Shown: positions 50,396 to 60,539, counted from the stretch's first letter. The stretch: 64,000 nt of DNA from Bordetella petrii (GCF_000067205.1 NC_010170.1:2232001-2296000); one strand, 5' to 3'. Notes: generated by a model not told the origin, from the sequence alone. Numbers and translations are program-made.

Positions 50396-51625
50396 ATGGC
50401 GTCTCGAAACGATGGCAAGACGCAGCGCGGCTTCTGGCCTTTGGTACTGGTGGCTGCCGCGATCCTGATGGTCACGATGGGCATAAGGCAATCCATGGGC
50501 CTATTCCTGTCGCCGCTTAATACACACACTGGCTTGGGTATTGCCTCAATCAGTTTTGCCATGGCGATCGCACAGTTGGTATGGGGAGCTGCGCAGCCGC
50601 TCTTTGGGGCTGCTGCCGACCGTTGGGGGCCAGGCCGGGTCATCGTCATTGGTGCGGTGATGCTAGCCGCAGGCTCTGCCCTGACCACGCAGGTCAGTAG
50701 CCAATGGGGGTTGATCTTTACTGTTGGTCTGCTCAGTGCAGCAGGCGCAGGCGCGGGCAGTTTTTCCATTCTTATCGGTGCAACTGCGCAGCGCATTCCG
50801 TCAGAGCGCCGCTCGTTTGCAGGCGGAGTTATCAACGCAGGTGGAAGCATGGGGCAGTTCATCTTTGCTCCACTGAACCAGGCTGTCATGTTGGCCTTTG
50901 GCTGGATGAGCGCCATGTGGACAATGGCAGTGCTGGCCTTGTCCACGGCACCGATGGCGTGGTGGCTGCGCGGCACGCCTCGCAAGCCAAGCGCGAAGGC
51001 GGAGGCGGATGACGGCTTCACGCTACGCCACCAACTCAGGATCGCCTTGCGCGACAAGAGCTACTGGTGCCTGCATGCAGGCTTCTTCACCTGCGGCTTC
51101 CACATTGCCTTCCTTGTCACGCACATGCCGGGCGAAGTCGATCTATGCGGTCTGAGCGCAAACGTGGCATCCACCTCACTGGCCATCATCGGTTTGACCA
51201 ACGTGGCCGGAAGCCTGGTCGTCGGTGTCTTGGGCACCCGCATGCGCATGAAAATGATTCTGTTCTGGATGTATGCATCGCGCGCCGCAGCCATTCTTGT
51301 CTATATGGCTGCGCCAAAAGAGCCGTGGACTTTCTACCTGTTCGCTGTCGTGCTCGGTGCCACCTGGCTCGCAACGGTGCCACCGACGGCCGGACTGACT
51401 GGGAAGCTGTTCGGTGCGCGCTATCTGGGTACGTTGTTCGGCCTCACTCTATTGAGCCACCAGATCGGTGGATTTCTGGGGGCATGGCTGGGCGGCGTGG
51501 CTGTGGTCAGCATGGGCAGCTATGAATGGATGTGGTGGGCAGATGCCGCATTGGCATTTGCTGCGGCACTTGTAAATTTGCCAATCAAGGAAGAAAGGAT
51601 GACGCCTCATACGGTGCCGACCTGA
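50396..51625 (+). CDS. MFS transporter
   Basis: A 409-residue major-facilitator protein with 12 helices; QSMGLFLSPLNTHTGLGIAS and GAAADRWGPGRVIVIGAVML (motif A-like) are in the family pattern of oxalate/formate- or nitrate-type carriers. The ATG at 50396 is closest to the tautomerase stop; 50381 is possible. It probably carries the substrate of module 2. Confidence 0.88.
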   Translation: MASRNDGKTQRGFWPLVLVAAAILMVTMGIRQSMGLFLSPLNTHTGLGIASISFAMAIAQLVWGAAQPLFGAAADRWGPGRVIVIGAVMLAAGSALTTQVSSQWGLIFTVGLLSAAGAGAGSFSILIGATAQRIPSERRSFAGGVINAGGSMGQFIFAPLNQAVMLAFGWMSAMWTMAVLALSTAPMAWWLRGTPRKPSAKAEADDGFTLRHQLRIALRDKSYWCLHAGFFTCGFHIAFLVTHMPGEVDLCGLSANVASTSLAIIGLTNVAGSLVVGVLGTRMRMKMILFWMYASRAAAILVYMAAPKEPWTFYLFAVVLGATWLATVPPTAGLTGKLFGARYLGTLFGLTLLSHQIGGFLGAWLGGVAVVSMGSYEWMWWADAALAFAAALVNLPIKEERMTPHTVPT

Positions 51626-51681
51626 TTCACGGAGCTGTTGGTTGTGCTGAAGTGAGCCGTCTTTTTTGGAGGGATGTGTGA

Positions 51682-52626
51682 ATGGAACTTCGCCATTTGC
51701 GATGCTTTCTCGCCGTCGCGGAGGAACTGCATTTTGCGAGAGCAGCTGAACGACTCCATATCGAACAGTCTCCGTTGTCGCGCGCCATCAAAGAACTAGA
51801 GGATGACTTGGGCGTGATGCTGTTTGCTCGCACCACGCGCAGCACACGACTGACCCGCGCTGGCCAACTGTTCCTAGAACACGTGCGTCGTGTTTTCGCG
51901 GCCTTGCAACAAGCCCGCGACAGCGTGACCACTGCGGCCAATGGCTTCCACAGCCAGCTGCGCGTGGCACTGTCAGATGGCATTACTCCGTCGCGCTTGC
52001 CAGCCTTGTTGGCTCTATGTCGCCAGGAAGAACCCGAAGTTGAAATCCGCTTCTTCGAGGTTCCGCTGTCGCAGCAGATTAAGGGATTGCATGACGATCT
52101 TTACGACGTAGGGTTTGCACAGTCCGAGGAAGTAGGCGACAGCATCATTGCCTTACCCGCTTGGAGTGATCCACTCATGGTCGCTGTGCCAGCACGGCAT
52201 CCGCTGCTGGCTCACAAGCGTATTCCATTGGATGAACTGCTGCGCTACCCGCTTGTCCTGTGCGATCCGCAGGTCTGTGAAGGCCATGCCAAGCATGTTG
52301 ACCGGGTATTACGTCGCGCCGATATGGAGCCGCTGATCGCGGAGCGGGTCGCTTCTTGTGATCTGATGATGGTGCTGGTGTCGGCCGGGTTCGCGCTCGG
52401 ACTGGCGGGCGCAGCGCATATTGTCGCAAGCCGTGAACCTGGGGTGGTAGCGCGTCCACTGGCATCACGAGTGCCGCCGTTGACGACCTACCTGTTACGC
52501 CCTGATGGCCCACCATCCGATGTGCTGGCTCGATTCATTGAGCGTGTGCAAGCTATCGAATCACCGGAGTCTCCCAAGCCCATCGCGTGCCTCAATCCTG
52601 ATCCTGCGGAGGAACCTGCATCATGA
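51682..52626 (+). CDS. traR: LysR family regulator TraR of the ICE backbone
   Basis: A 314-residue LysR regulator: MELRHLRCFLAVAEELHFAR, AAERLHIEQSPLSRAIKELE and a C-terminal effector domain. A LysR gene directly before traG is a constant part of Tn4371-like ICEs, called traR. The stop overlaps the following lipoprotein gene as ATGA. A role as regulator of cargo module 2 cannot be excluded. Confidence 0.85.
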   Translation: MELRHLRCFLAVAEELHFARAAERLHIEQSPLSRAIKELEDDLGVMLFARTTRSTRLTRAGQLFLEHVRRVFAALQQARDSVTTAANGFHSQLRVALSDGITPSRLPALLALCRQEEPEVEIRFFEVPLSQQIKGLHDDLYDVGFAQSEEVGDSIIALPAWSDPLMVAVPARHPLLAHKRIPLDELLRYPLVLCDPQVCEGHAKHVDRVLRRADMEPLIAERVASCDLMMVLVSAGFALGLAGAAHIVASREPGVVARPLASRVPPLTTYLLRPDGPPSDVLARFIERVQAIESPESPKPIACLNPDPAEEPAS

Positions 52627-52901
52627 AGAAGGTCATCCCATTCTTGCTGGCGGTCACATTGACCGCCTGCGGCCCATCCGAAGCGCCACAGAAACCCGCC
52701 GATTCCGCAGCCAATATCCCCACGGTGGAAGAACTGGCGGCCAACCCCGAACGGCTCAAGGAGCTGCGGCAGCAGTGCAAGACCGACCGCGCCAAGCTGG
52801 GAGATGTGTTGTGCAACCGGGTCGCCGAAGCCACGCGCAAGCGGTTCTATGGCGATGGCGAAACCCCGTACACGCCGCCGAAAGAGTCACCCAAGTTCTG
52901 A
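52623..52901 (+). CDS. EexN/TrbK-like entry-exclusion lipoprotein (copy 1)
   Basis: A 92-residue lipoprotein with signal peptide and lipobox TLTACG (Cys about residue 16). The mature part has VEELAANPERLKELRQQCKT and CNRVAEATRKRFYGDG, shared with the second copy at 60551. Such proteins stop redundant ICE entry. Coupled to traR by overlap. Confidence 0.85.
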   Translation: MKKVIPFLLAVTLTACGPSEAPQKPADSAANIPTVEELAANPERLKELRQQCKTDRAKLGDVLCNRVAEATRKRFYGDGETPYTPPKESPKF

Positions 52902-52943
52902 GTATTGGCGGCTCGCCGCATTACCTTCATTGTTTTGCCCAAC

Positions 52944-52980
52944 ACGCCGCAATGCGCCCGCATTTGCGGCGTTTTTCTTT
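52944..52980 (+). terminator. Intrinsic terminator before traG
   Basis: An imperfect hairpin (ACGCCGCAATGCG-CCC-GCATTTGCGGCGT, one bulge) is followed by TTTTTCTTT. It separates the traR-lipoprotein unit from the traG operon; the remaining 157 bp before traG should carry the traG promoter. Confidence 0.85.
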
Positions 52981-53137
52981 GCTTCGCCACAACACTAATT
53001 CTTTCCTTTTGCTCGATCTTTCTGCTTGAAACGGTCTTTGACCGGTACTGACCCGGCACCGAACCTGACGCCTGCGGCACGTCCTTGTGCCGCTTTTTCC
53101 ATGAGGAATCAGCGCAGGAGAAATCGGAGGCCAGGTC

Positions 53138-55141
53138 ATGCAAGGGACGAACGTGCTGTTCGGTCAGATCGCCGTGGTGTTCGGCATCGTGATCGCCGGA
53201 GTGTGGGGTGCCACGCAATGGACAGCAGCCGCCCTTGGCTATCAGTTACGCCTTGGCTCGCCCTGGTTCGATTTTCTTGGCACGCCGATCTACCACCCGT
53301 GGAAGTTGTTCGAGTGGTGGTTCTTCTTCGACGCTTACGCGCCCCGCATCTTTGACATCGGCGGAGCCATCGCAGGCGGGAGCGGCTTGGTGGCGGTGGT
53401 GGTCGCCATCGGCATGTCGATATGGCGCTCGCGCCAATCGCGCCTGGTCACGACCTACGGCTCCGCCCGCTGGGCGAACGCGGAGGACATTCGCAAGGCG
53501 GGCCTGACGCAGCCAGAGGGCGTGTTCCTCGGCCAGCACGATCGCCAGTACCTGCGCCATGAAGGCCCGGAACATGTCCTGACCTTTGCGCCCACGCGCT
53601 CGGGCAAGGGCGTCGGCCTTGTTGTGCCGACGCTGCTGTCCTGGCCCGCGTCCGCCGTCATCCACGACATCAAGGGTGAGAACTGGCAGATCACCGCCGG
53701 CTGGCGCTCGCGCTTCTCGCACTGCCTGCTGTTCAACCCCACGGATGCGAAGTCGGCGGCCTACAACCCGCTGCTGGAGGTACGGCGCGGCGCGCATGAA
53801 GTGCGCGACGTGCAGAACATCGCGGACATTCTGGTCGATCCCGAAGGCGCGCTGGAGAAGCGCAACCATTGGGAAAAGACTTCGCACGCGCTGCTGGTCG
53901 GGGCCATCCTGCATGTGCTCTACGCGGGCGAAGACAAGACGCTGCGCGGCGTCGCCAACTTCCTCAGCGACCCGGCCAGCCCGTTCGAGCTGACTTTGCA
54001 TCGAATGATGACCACGCCGCACTTGGGCGACGGGCCGCATCCGGTAGTCGCGTCGGCGGCGCGTGAAGTGCTCAACAAGTCGGACAACGAGCGTTCCGGC
54101 GTGTTGAGCACCGCCATGTCGTTCCTCGGCCTGTACCGCGATCCCACGGTGGCCGAAGTCACCTCGCGCTGTGACTGGCGCATCGCCGACCTGATCGCGG
54201 CCGAGCATCCGGTGTCGCTGTACCTGGTGGTGCCGCCTTCGGACATATCGCGCACCAAGCCGCTCATCCGCCTGATCCTCAACCAGATCGGGCGGCGGCT
54301 CACCGAATCGCTCGACGGCTCCGACGGCATCGAACGCCGCCACAAGCTGCTGCTGATGCTCGACGAGTTTCCGGCCCTGGGCCGGCTCGACTTCTTCGAG
54401 ACAGCCTTGGCCTTCATGGCGGGCTACGGCATCCGTAGCTTCCTCATCGCGCAGTCGCTCAACCAGATCGACAAGGCGTATGGGCAGAACCATTCCATCC
54501 TCGACAACTGCCACGTCAGGGTGACGTTCGCCACCAACGACGAGCGCACCGCCAAGCGCATCTCCGAGACGCTGGGCACTGCGACCGAGCTGCGCGCCCA
54601 GCGCAACTACGCGGGCCATCGGCTCGCGCCGTGGCTGGGCCACCTCATGGTGTCGCGCCAGGAGACGGCCCGCCCGCTGCTGACGCCGGGCGAAGTCATG
54701 CAGCTTCCGCCCGACGAGGCGGTGGTGATGGTGTCCAGCGTGGCACCGATCAAAGCCACGAAGCTGCGCTACTACGCCGACGCCAATTTCAAGCGGCGAG
54801 TGCTGCCGCCGCCCGCGCTGGCGGACGGGCAGTACGCCGACGCGCCGCCGCTGCGCCCCGACGACTGGAGCGGCTTGGCAATCCCTGCCGTGCCCGCTGC
54901 GCCTGCGGCCGATGCAGCCGACGGCTTCGGGGCTTTGGCCGACAACGGCGGCCCACGCCGTCAGCCTGAGCTCTCCGAAACCGTCGCCTACGACCCAGAA
55001 CTGGCCGCGCCCGCAGCCGACCTCGCGCTGCTCGATGACGACGACGACCTGCCGCTTCCCCTTCCTCGCCAGCTTGATCCAGCCATGCAACGCACGGCCC
55101 GGCTGGCATCGCTGAACCCCAACGACGGAATCGAGCTATGA
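53138..55141 (+). CDS. traG: Type IV coupling protein TraG (VirD4-like)
   Basis: A 667-residue membrane ATPase that links relaxosome and mating channel. Two N-terminal membrane segments, Walker A FAPTRSGKGVGLVVPTLLSW (about residue 150), Walker B HKLLLMLDEFPALGRLDFFE (about 405) and the C-terminal acidic tail. The downstream RHH gene overlaps by 4 bp. First gene of the transfer operon. Confidence 0.96.
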   Translation: MQGTNVLFGQIAVVFGIVIAGVWGATQWTAAALGYQLRLGSPWFDFLGTPIYHPWKLFEWWFFFDAYAPRIFDIGGAIAGGSGLVAVVVAIGMSIWRSRQSRLVTTYGSARWANAEDIRKAGLTQPEGVFLGQHDRQYLRHEGPEHVLTFAPTRSGKGVGLVVPTLLSWPASAVIHDIKGENWQITAGWRSRFSHCLLFNPTDAKSAAYNPLLEVRRGAHEVRDVQNIADILVDPEGALEKRNHWEKTSHALLVGAILHVLYAGEDKTLRGVANFLSDPASPFELTLHRMMTTPHLGDGPHPVVASAAREVLNKSDNERSGVLSTAMSFLGLYRDPTVAEVTSRCDWRIADLIAAEHPVSLYLVVPPSDISRTKPLIRLILNQIGRRLTESLDGSDGIERRHKLLLMLDEFPALGRLDFFETALAFMAGYGIRSFLIAQSLNQIDKAYGQNHSILDNCHVRVTFATNDERTAKRISETLGTATELRAQRNYAGHRLAPWLGHLMVSRQETARPLLTPGEVMQLPPDEAVVMVSSVAPIKATKLRYYADANFKRRVLPPPALADGQYADAPPLRPDDWSGLAIPAVPAAPAADAADGFGALADNGGPRRQPELSETVAYDPELAAPAADLALLDDDDDLPLPLPRQLDPAMQRTARLASLNPNDGIEL

Positions 55142-55602
55142 GCCAGTACCGCCTGAACCTCTTTATCCAGCCCGAACACGCCCAGCGGCTCGATGAACTG
55201 GCCGCCAAGAAAGGCGTGTCCAAATCCAGCATCGTCGCCGCCGCCTTGGCGTCCTGGCTGTCGCCGGACGCGGCCGACCAGCGCGAGGCAGCCATCGCCA
55301 AGCGCCTTGACCGCCTGTCGCGCCAGGCCGAGCGCATGGAGCGCGATCAGAACATCGCCATCGAAACGCTGGCGCTGTTCATCCGCTACTACCTGACGGT
55401 CAGCACGCCGGTTCCCGAGGCGCACCAAGAGGCGGCCCGCGCTCAGGGCAAGGCGCGCTTCGAGCAGTTCACCGAGCAGCTTGGCCGCCACCTGCTGCGC
55501 GGGCGCAGCCTGGTGCGTGACGTGGTGGAGGAGCTGCATCCCGACCCGATGCGAATGGAGGACGCGGCGGCAGCCGCTCAAGCGCAGGAGCGTGCCTCAT
55601 GA
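55138..55602 (+). CDS. Ribbon-helix-helix (CopG-like) protein
   Basis: 154 residues; N-terminal RHH in YRLNLFIQPEHAQRLDELAA, KKGVSKSSIVAAALASWL, then a long helical region. In Tn4371-like ICEs a CopG-type gene stands between traG and trbB; it may regulate the operon or help the relaxosome. Overlaps both neighbours by 4 bp. Confidence 0.87.
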   Translation: MSQYRLNLFIQPEHAQRLDELAAKKGVSKSSIVAAALASWLSPDAADQREAAIAKRLDRLSRQAERMERDQNIAIETLALFIRYYLTVSTPVPEAHQEAARAQGKARFEQFTEQLGRHLLRGRSLVRDVVEELHPDPMRMEDAAAAAQAQERAS

Positions 55603-56681
55603 GCGCCGTTCCGCGACTCCCGCCCGAGCCACGCTCATCCGCTGCGGCTTCGCTCGACCGGCGCATCCAGATGCTGCGCACGGCAATGGGGCCGCTGATC
55701 GCCACCGCGCTCGAAGACCCCGACGTGGTGGAAATCATGCTCAACCCGGATCGCACCCTTTGGGTGGATCGCCTGTCGTCGGGTCGCGCGCCTATGGGCG
55801 TGGAGATGCCCGAGGCCGATGGCGAGCGAATCATCCGCCTGGTCGCCGCCCACGTCGGCGCGGAGGTGCATAGCGGTCAGCCGCTGCTATCGGCTGAACT
55901 GCCCGAAACCGGCGAACGCTTCGAGGGCATCTTGCCACCCGCCGCACCGGGGCCGGCCTTCGCGCTGCGCAAGCGCGCCATCGGCGTGATCCCGCTGGAG
56001 CGGTATGTCGTGGACGGAATGATGACCGCTGCCCAGGCGGGCTTTCTGGTGCGCGCCGTGCGCGAGCGTCAGAACGTCCTGATCGCCGGGGCCACCAGCA
56101 GCGGCAAGACCACGCTCGCCAATGCCTTGCTCGCCGAAATCGCCGCCACCGGCGACCGCGTGCTGGTGCTCGAAGACACGGTGGAGCTGCAATGCGCGGC
56201 CCGCGACCACGTGCCGCTGCGCACGCGGCAAGGCGTCGTGTCGATGACCGAGCTGGTGCGCTCGTCCATGCGCCTGCGGCCTGATCGCGTCGTCGTCGGC
56301 GAGGTGCGCGGTGCCGAGGCGCTGGATCTCATCAAGGTGTGGGGCACCGGCCATCCCGGCGGCATCGCCACGATCCATGCGGGTTCCGCGCTGGGTGCGC
56401 TGTTGCGCATGGAGCAACTGATTCTCGAAGTGGCGGTGAACCCGCCGCGTGCGCTGATCGCCGAGGCAGTCAACGTGGTGATCCACATCGCCGGTCGCGG
56501 GCGCAAGCGCCGCATCGAGAGCATCGCCCGCGTCGTCGGCTTCGACGGTGTGGGCTACCGATTGGCGGATTGGGGGGCGGACGCGTTGGAAACGCCGTTT
56601 CCCGAGCTGCCGCTATTTCCCGAAGCCGCACCCGCTGCGGCGACTTCCCCGTCCTCTGACCAACCTGGAGAACTGCCATGA
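55599..56681 (+). CDS. trbB: Conjugative transfer ATPase TrbB (VirB11-like)
   Basis: A 360-residue secretion ATPase. Walker A LIAGATSSGKTTLANALLAE (about residue 165), Asp box VLVLEDTVELQ, Walker B-like PDRVVVGEVRGAEALDLIKV and the His box GHPGGIATIHAGSALGALLR. It powers pilus assembly in the mating apparatus. Confidence 0.97.
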   Translation: MSAVPRLPPEPRSSAAASLDRRIQMLRTAMGPLIATALEDPDVVEIMLNPDRTLWVDRLSSGRAPMGVEMPEADGERIIRLVAAHVGAEVHSGQPLLSAELPETGERFEGILPPAAPGPAFALRKRAIGVIPLERYVVDGMMTAAQAGFLVRAVRERQNVLIAGATSSGKTTLANALLAEIAATGDRVLVLEDTVELQCAARDHVPLRTRQGVVSMTELVRSSMRLRPDRVVVGEVRGAEALDLIKVWGTGHPGGIATIHAGSALGALLRMEQLILEVAVNPPRALIAEAVNVVIHIAGRGRKRRIESIARVVGFDGVGYRLADWGADALETPFPELPLFPEAAPAAATSPSSDQPGELP

Positions 56682-57070
56682 CGCAGATGATCGTTCCTGC
56701 TTTCCGTGTTTCTGCAAATCCGGCTTTGCGCCTTCCCATCCGGTCGCGGCTGCGCAGCCTGGCCCGCCCTGCGGCACAAGGGCTGATGCTGGCCGCGCTG
56801 CTGCTGTTCCTGACCGGAACCGCGCAGGCCGCCGGTTCTTCAATGCCATGGGAAGGCCCGCTGCAATCCATCCTCGAATCCATCCAGGGGCCGGTGGCGC
56901 GCATCGTCGCGGTCATCATCATCATCACCACGGGCCTCGCGCTGGCCTTCGGCGACACGTCGGGCGGATTCCGCAAGCTGATCCAGATCGTGTTCGGTCT
57001 GTCCATCGCGTTCGCGGCTTCGAGCTTCTTCTTGTCGTTCTTCAGCTTCTCCGGCGGGGCCGTCGTATGA
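56678..57070 (+). CDS. trbC: Pilin subunit TrbC
   Basis: A 130-residue prepilin: long signal-like N-terminus (GLMLAALLLFLTGTAQAAGS) and two hydrophobic segments in the mature part. IncP TrbC is cut and cyclised by TraF, present at 37545. Overlaps trbB and trbD. Confidence 0.92.
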   Translation: MTQMIVPAFRVSANPALRLPIRSRLRSLARPAAQGLMLAALLLFLTGTAQAAGSSMPWEGPLQSILESIQGPVARIVAVIIIITTGLALAFGDTSGGFRKLIQIVFGLSIAFAASSFFLSFFSFSGGAVV

Positions 57071-57339
57071 ATGCCCCGGATACCTTCGCGGCCGGCTTCG
57101 AGGTGCCGCTGCATCGCTCGCTGACCGAGCCGATTCTGCTGGGCGGTGCGCCGCGTACCGTGGCAATCGCCAACGGCACGCTGGCCGCCGCTGTCGGGCT
57201 GGGCCTGCAACTGTGGATTCCGGGCGTCGTGCTTTGGATCGTCGGCCATTCGCTGGCGGTCTGGGGTGCGCGCGTCGATCCGCAGTTCATGGCCGTGTTC
57301 GCCCGGCACATCAAGCACCGCCCGCTGCTGGACGTGTGA
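57067..57339 (+). CDS. trbD: Mating-pair protein TrbD (VirB3-like)
   Basis: A 90-residue inner-membrane protein: FEVPLHRSLTEPILLGGAPR is the family start, with one or two hydrophobic helices. The ATG at 57067 overlaps the trbC stop; longer in-frame starts inside trbC are rejected. Confidence 0.94.
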   Translation: MNAPDTFAAGFEVPLHRSLTEPILLGGAPRTVAIANGTLAAAVGLGLQLWIPGVVLWIVGHSLAVWGARVDPQFMAVFARHIKHRPLLDV

Positions 57340-57351
57340 GGGGATGCCGCC

Positions 57352-59817
57352 ATGCTGAACCTTGCCGAATACCGCCAACGGCCCGCGCTGCTCGCCGACT
57401 GGCTGCCCTGGGCCGGGTTGGTCGCGCCCGGTGTCGTCTTGAACAAGGACGGCAGTTTCCAGCGCACGGCCCGGTTTCGCGGGCCTGACCTCGACAGCGC
57501 CACGCAAGGCGAGCTGATCGCCACGTCGGCCCGCTTGAATAACGCGCTGCGCCGGCTGGGTTCGGGCTGGGCGCTGTTCATCGAGGCCGAGCGCCGCGCC
57601 GCCGCCGATTACCCGCACTCGGAGTTTCCCGAGCCGCTTTCGTGGCTGGTGGACGAAGAACGCCGGGCCACCTTCGAGGAATCGGGCAATCACTTCGAGA
57701 GCGGCTATCACCTGACGCTGGTGTATCTGCCGCCCGAGGAATCGCGCGCCCGTGCCGCCAAGATGCTCTACGAGAACACGCCGACGAATGGCGTGGACTG
57801 GCGCGAGCGGCTGCAAGCCTTCGTCGCGGAAACGGATCGGGTCTTTGACCTGCTCGATGGCGTCATGCCGGAAATCGCCTGGCTGGACGACAGCCAGACG
57901 CTGACCTATCTGCACTCGACCATCTCGACACGACGCTATCGCGTCGGCGTTCCCGAGGTGCCGTTCCACATCGACGCGCTGCTGACCGACTCGCCGCTGG
58001 TCGGTGGCCTGGCCCCCATGCTTGGCGACAGGCACCTGCGCGTGGTGTCGGTACGCGGTTTCCCGACCTCGACCTGGCCGGGGATTCTGGACGACCTCAA
58101 CCGCCTGGGATTTGGGTATCGCTGGAGTACGCGCTTTCTGTGCCTCGACAAATCCGAGGCGGAACGGGAATTGGGGCGCCTGCGCCGCCAGTGGTTCGCC
58201 AAGCGCAAGAACGTCATCGCGCTGCTGCGCGAAACCATCTTCCAGCAGGAAAGCCCGCTGGTCGATACCGACGCGAACAACAAGGCCGCCGATGCCGACG
58301 CCGCCTTGCAGGAGCTGGGCAGCGATCAAGTCGCCTTCGGCTACCTGACGGCGACCGTCACCGTCATGGACGACGACGCCGGCGCAGCCGACGAGAAGCT
58401 GCGCATGGTGGAGCGGGTGATTCAGGGGCGTGGCTTCGTCACCATCCCCGAAACGCTCAATGCCGTGGATGCGTGGCTGTCCTCGCTCCCCGGCAATGCC
58501 TATGCGAATGTCCGGCAGCCGATCATCTCGACCCTCAATCTGGCGCACATGATGCCGGTGTCCGCCGTGTGGGCCGGCCCCGAGCGCAATGCCCACCTCG
58601 ACGGCCCGCCGCTAATCGTCACCCGCACCGATGGCGCGACGCCGTTCCGGCTGGTGACGCACATCGGCGACGTGGGCCACACGCTGGTCGCCGGCCCGAC
58701 TGGCATGGGCAAGTCGGTCTTGCTCGCCACGCTGGCGATGCAGTTTCGCCGTTATCGCGGCTCGCGCATCTTCGCGTTCGACATGGGGCGCTCCATGCGC
58801 GCGACCATCCTCGGGCTGGGCGGCGAGCACTACGACCTGGGCATGGATGGCGAAATCGCCTTTCAGCCCTTGGCTCGCATTGACCGCGAGGGCTACCGCA
58901 CCTGGGCCGCCGAATGGATCGAAGGCCGCTTGCTGCACGAAGGCGTGGCGGTCGGCCCCGACGAGAAGGCTGCTATCTGGTCGGCACTCGGCAGCCTTGC
59001 CGGTGCGCCGGTGGAGCAGCGCACGATGACCGGGCTGTCCGTGCTGTTGCAGAGCAATGCGCTGCGCCAGGCGCTCGCGCCCTATGTGCTGGGCGGCGCG
59101 CACGGGAAGCTGCTGGACGCCGATCACGACCGGCTAGGCATGGCCAACGTGCAGTGCTTCGAGATGGAGGAGCTGATGCACAGCAAGGCCGCCGTCATGG
59201 CCGTGCTGCATTACCTCTTTGCGCGCTTTGACGAACGCTTCGACGGTGCGCCCACGCTGTTGATCCTCGATGAAGCCTGGTTGTTTCTCGATGACCCGGT
59301 GTTCGCCGCGCGCATCCGCCAGTGGCTCAAGACGCTGCGCAAGAAAAACGTGTCGGTGATCTTCGCCACGCAGAGTCTTGCCGACATCAAGGATTCGAGC
59401 ATCGCGCCCGCGATCATCGAAAGCTGCGCGAGCCGCATCTTCCTGCCGAACCCACAGGCGACCGAACCGCAGATTCGCACGATCTACGAGGGCTTCGGGT
59501 TGAACTCGCGCCAGATCGAGATCGTCGCCACTGCGCAGCCCAAGCGCGACTACTACTACCAATCCCGCCTCGGCAACCGCCTGTTCGACCTCGACCTGGG
59601 GCCGGCGACGCTGGCTTTTGCGGGCGCTTCCACGCCGCAAGACCAGCGCGCCATTGACGAAGTTCTTGGCCGCGTGCCGCCGGGCGCCGGCACGCCCGGC
59701 TTCGCGGGCGCCTGGCTGCGCCATCGCGGCCTCGATTGGGCGGCTGACCTGCTGCCCTCGTTCCCCGGCCTCGCGCCGGATTCCCTCGCTGACCAACCAC
59801 TGGAGAACTTGCCATGA
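57352..59817 (+). CDS. trbE: Mating-pair ATPase TrbE (VirB4-like)
   Basis: The largest gene of the operon, 821 residues. Start MLNLAEYRQRPALLADWLPW; Walker A VAGPTGMGKSVLLATLAMQF (about residue 447); Walker B APTLLILDEAWLFLDD (about 635); then VIFATQSLADIKDSSIA. Energises transfer and pilus assembly. The stop overlaps the trbJ start. Confidence 0.97.
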   Translation: MLNLAEYRQRPALLADWLPWAGLVAPGVVLNKDGSFQRTARFRGPDLDSATQGELIATSARLNNALRRLGSGWALFIEAERRAAADYPHSEFPEPLSWLVDEERRATFEESGNHFESGYHLTLVYLPPEESRARAAKMLYENTPTNGVDWRERLQAFVAETDRVFDLLDGVMPEIAWLDDSQTLTYLHSTISTRRYRVGVPEVPFHIDALLTDSPLVGGLAPMLGDRHLRVVSVRGFPTSTWPGILDDLNRLGFGYRWSTRFLCLDKSEAERELGRLRRQWFAKRKNVIALLRETIFQQESPLVDTDANNKAADADAALQELGSDQVAFGYLTATVTVMDDDAGAADEKLRMVERVIQGRGFVTIPETLNAVDAWLSSLPGNAYANVRQPIISTLNLAHMMPVSAVWAGPERNAHLDGPPLIVTRTDGATPFRLVTHIGDVGHTLVAGPTGMGKSVLLATLAMQFRRYRGSRIFAFDMGRSMRATILGLGGEHYDLGMDGEIAFQPLARIDREGYRTWAAEWIEGRLLHEGVAVGPDEKAAIWSALGSLAGAPVEQRTMTGLSVLLQSNALRQALAPYVLGGAHGKLLDADHDRLGMANVQCFEMEELMHSKAAVMAVLHYLFARFDERFDGAPTLLILDEAWLFLDDPVFAARIRQWLKTLRKKNVSVIFATQSLADIKDSSIAPAIIESCASRIFLPNPQATEPQIRTIYEGFGLNSRQIEIVATAQPKRDYYYQSRLGNRLFDLDLGPATLAFAGASTPQDQRAIDEVLGRVPPGAGTPGFAGAWLRHRGLDWAADLLPSFPGLAPDSLADQPLENLP

Positions 59818-60539
59818 AGAAGCGCCTTGTCGCCGCTGCCATCGCGGCCATGCTTTGCACCGCCACTGCCCATGCGCAATGGGTCGTGATCGACCCCACC
59901 AACCTCGTGCAGAACACGATGACCGCGATCCGCACGCTGGAGCAGATCAACAACCAGATTCGCCAGCTCCAGAACGAAGCGCAAATGCTGATGAACCAGG
60001 CACGCAACCTCGCCAGCCTGCCGTCCAGCGTGGTCGGCCAGTTGCGCGCCAACCTGGCGACGACCGAGCGGCTGATCGCCCAGGCGCGAGGCCTGGCCTA
60101 CGACGTGACGAATCTGGATCGGGAGTTTGCCCGCCTGTACCCGGAACAGTACGCCGCCACCGTCAGCGGCGACCAGATGTATCGCGACACGCAGGAACGC
60201 TGGAAAAACACGCTCAACGGTTTGCAGACCACCATGCAGATGCAGGCGCAGGCATCGCAGAACCTCCATGACGATGAGGGTGTTCTGGCCGATCTGGTGA
60301 GCAAGAGCCAGTCTGCCGTCGGTGCGCTGCAAGCCATGCAGGCCACGAATCAGCTTCTGGCCTTGCAGGCCAAGCAGTCGATCCAGACACAGCGGCTCCA
60401 GATCACGCAGGACCGGGCCGCTTCGCTGGAACTGGCGCGGCAGGCAGCGGCCACCGAGCGCGCCCGCGAAGTGCGGCGGCGCTTCCTCGGGGAAGGCACG
60501 CCGTACACGCCGCAGTCCGTCAATTTTTACCGCGACTGA
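59814..60539 (+). CDS. trbJ: Mating-pair protein TrbJ (VirB5-like)
   Basis: 241 residues, signal peptide (AAAIAAMLCTATAHAQW), then helical, Gln-rich sequence EQINNQIRQLQNEAQMLMNQ. VirB5-type pilus-tip protein; the coiled-coil pattern fits. Followed by the trbK-like lipoprotein gene. Confidence 0.94.
   Translation: MKKRLVAAAIAAMLCTATAHAQWVVIDPTNLVQNTMTAIRTLEQINNQIRQLQNEAQMLMNQARNLASLPSSVVGQLRANLATTERLIAQARGLAYDVTNLDREFARLYPEQYAATVSGDQMYRDTQERWKNTLNGLQTTMQMQAQASQNLHDDEGVLADLVSKSQSAVGALQAMQATNQLLALQAKQSIQTQRLQITQDRAASLELARQAAATERAREVRRRFLGEGTPYTPQSVNFYRD

Noticed and set aside
53246..55090. A 614-codon minus-strand frame opposite traG
   Set aside because: Arg/Gly/His-rich antisense shadow without motifs; traG is certain.
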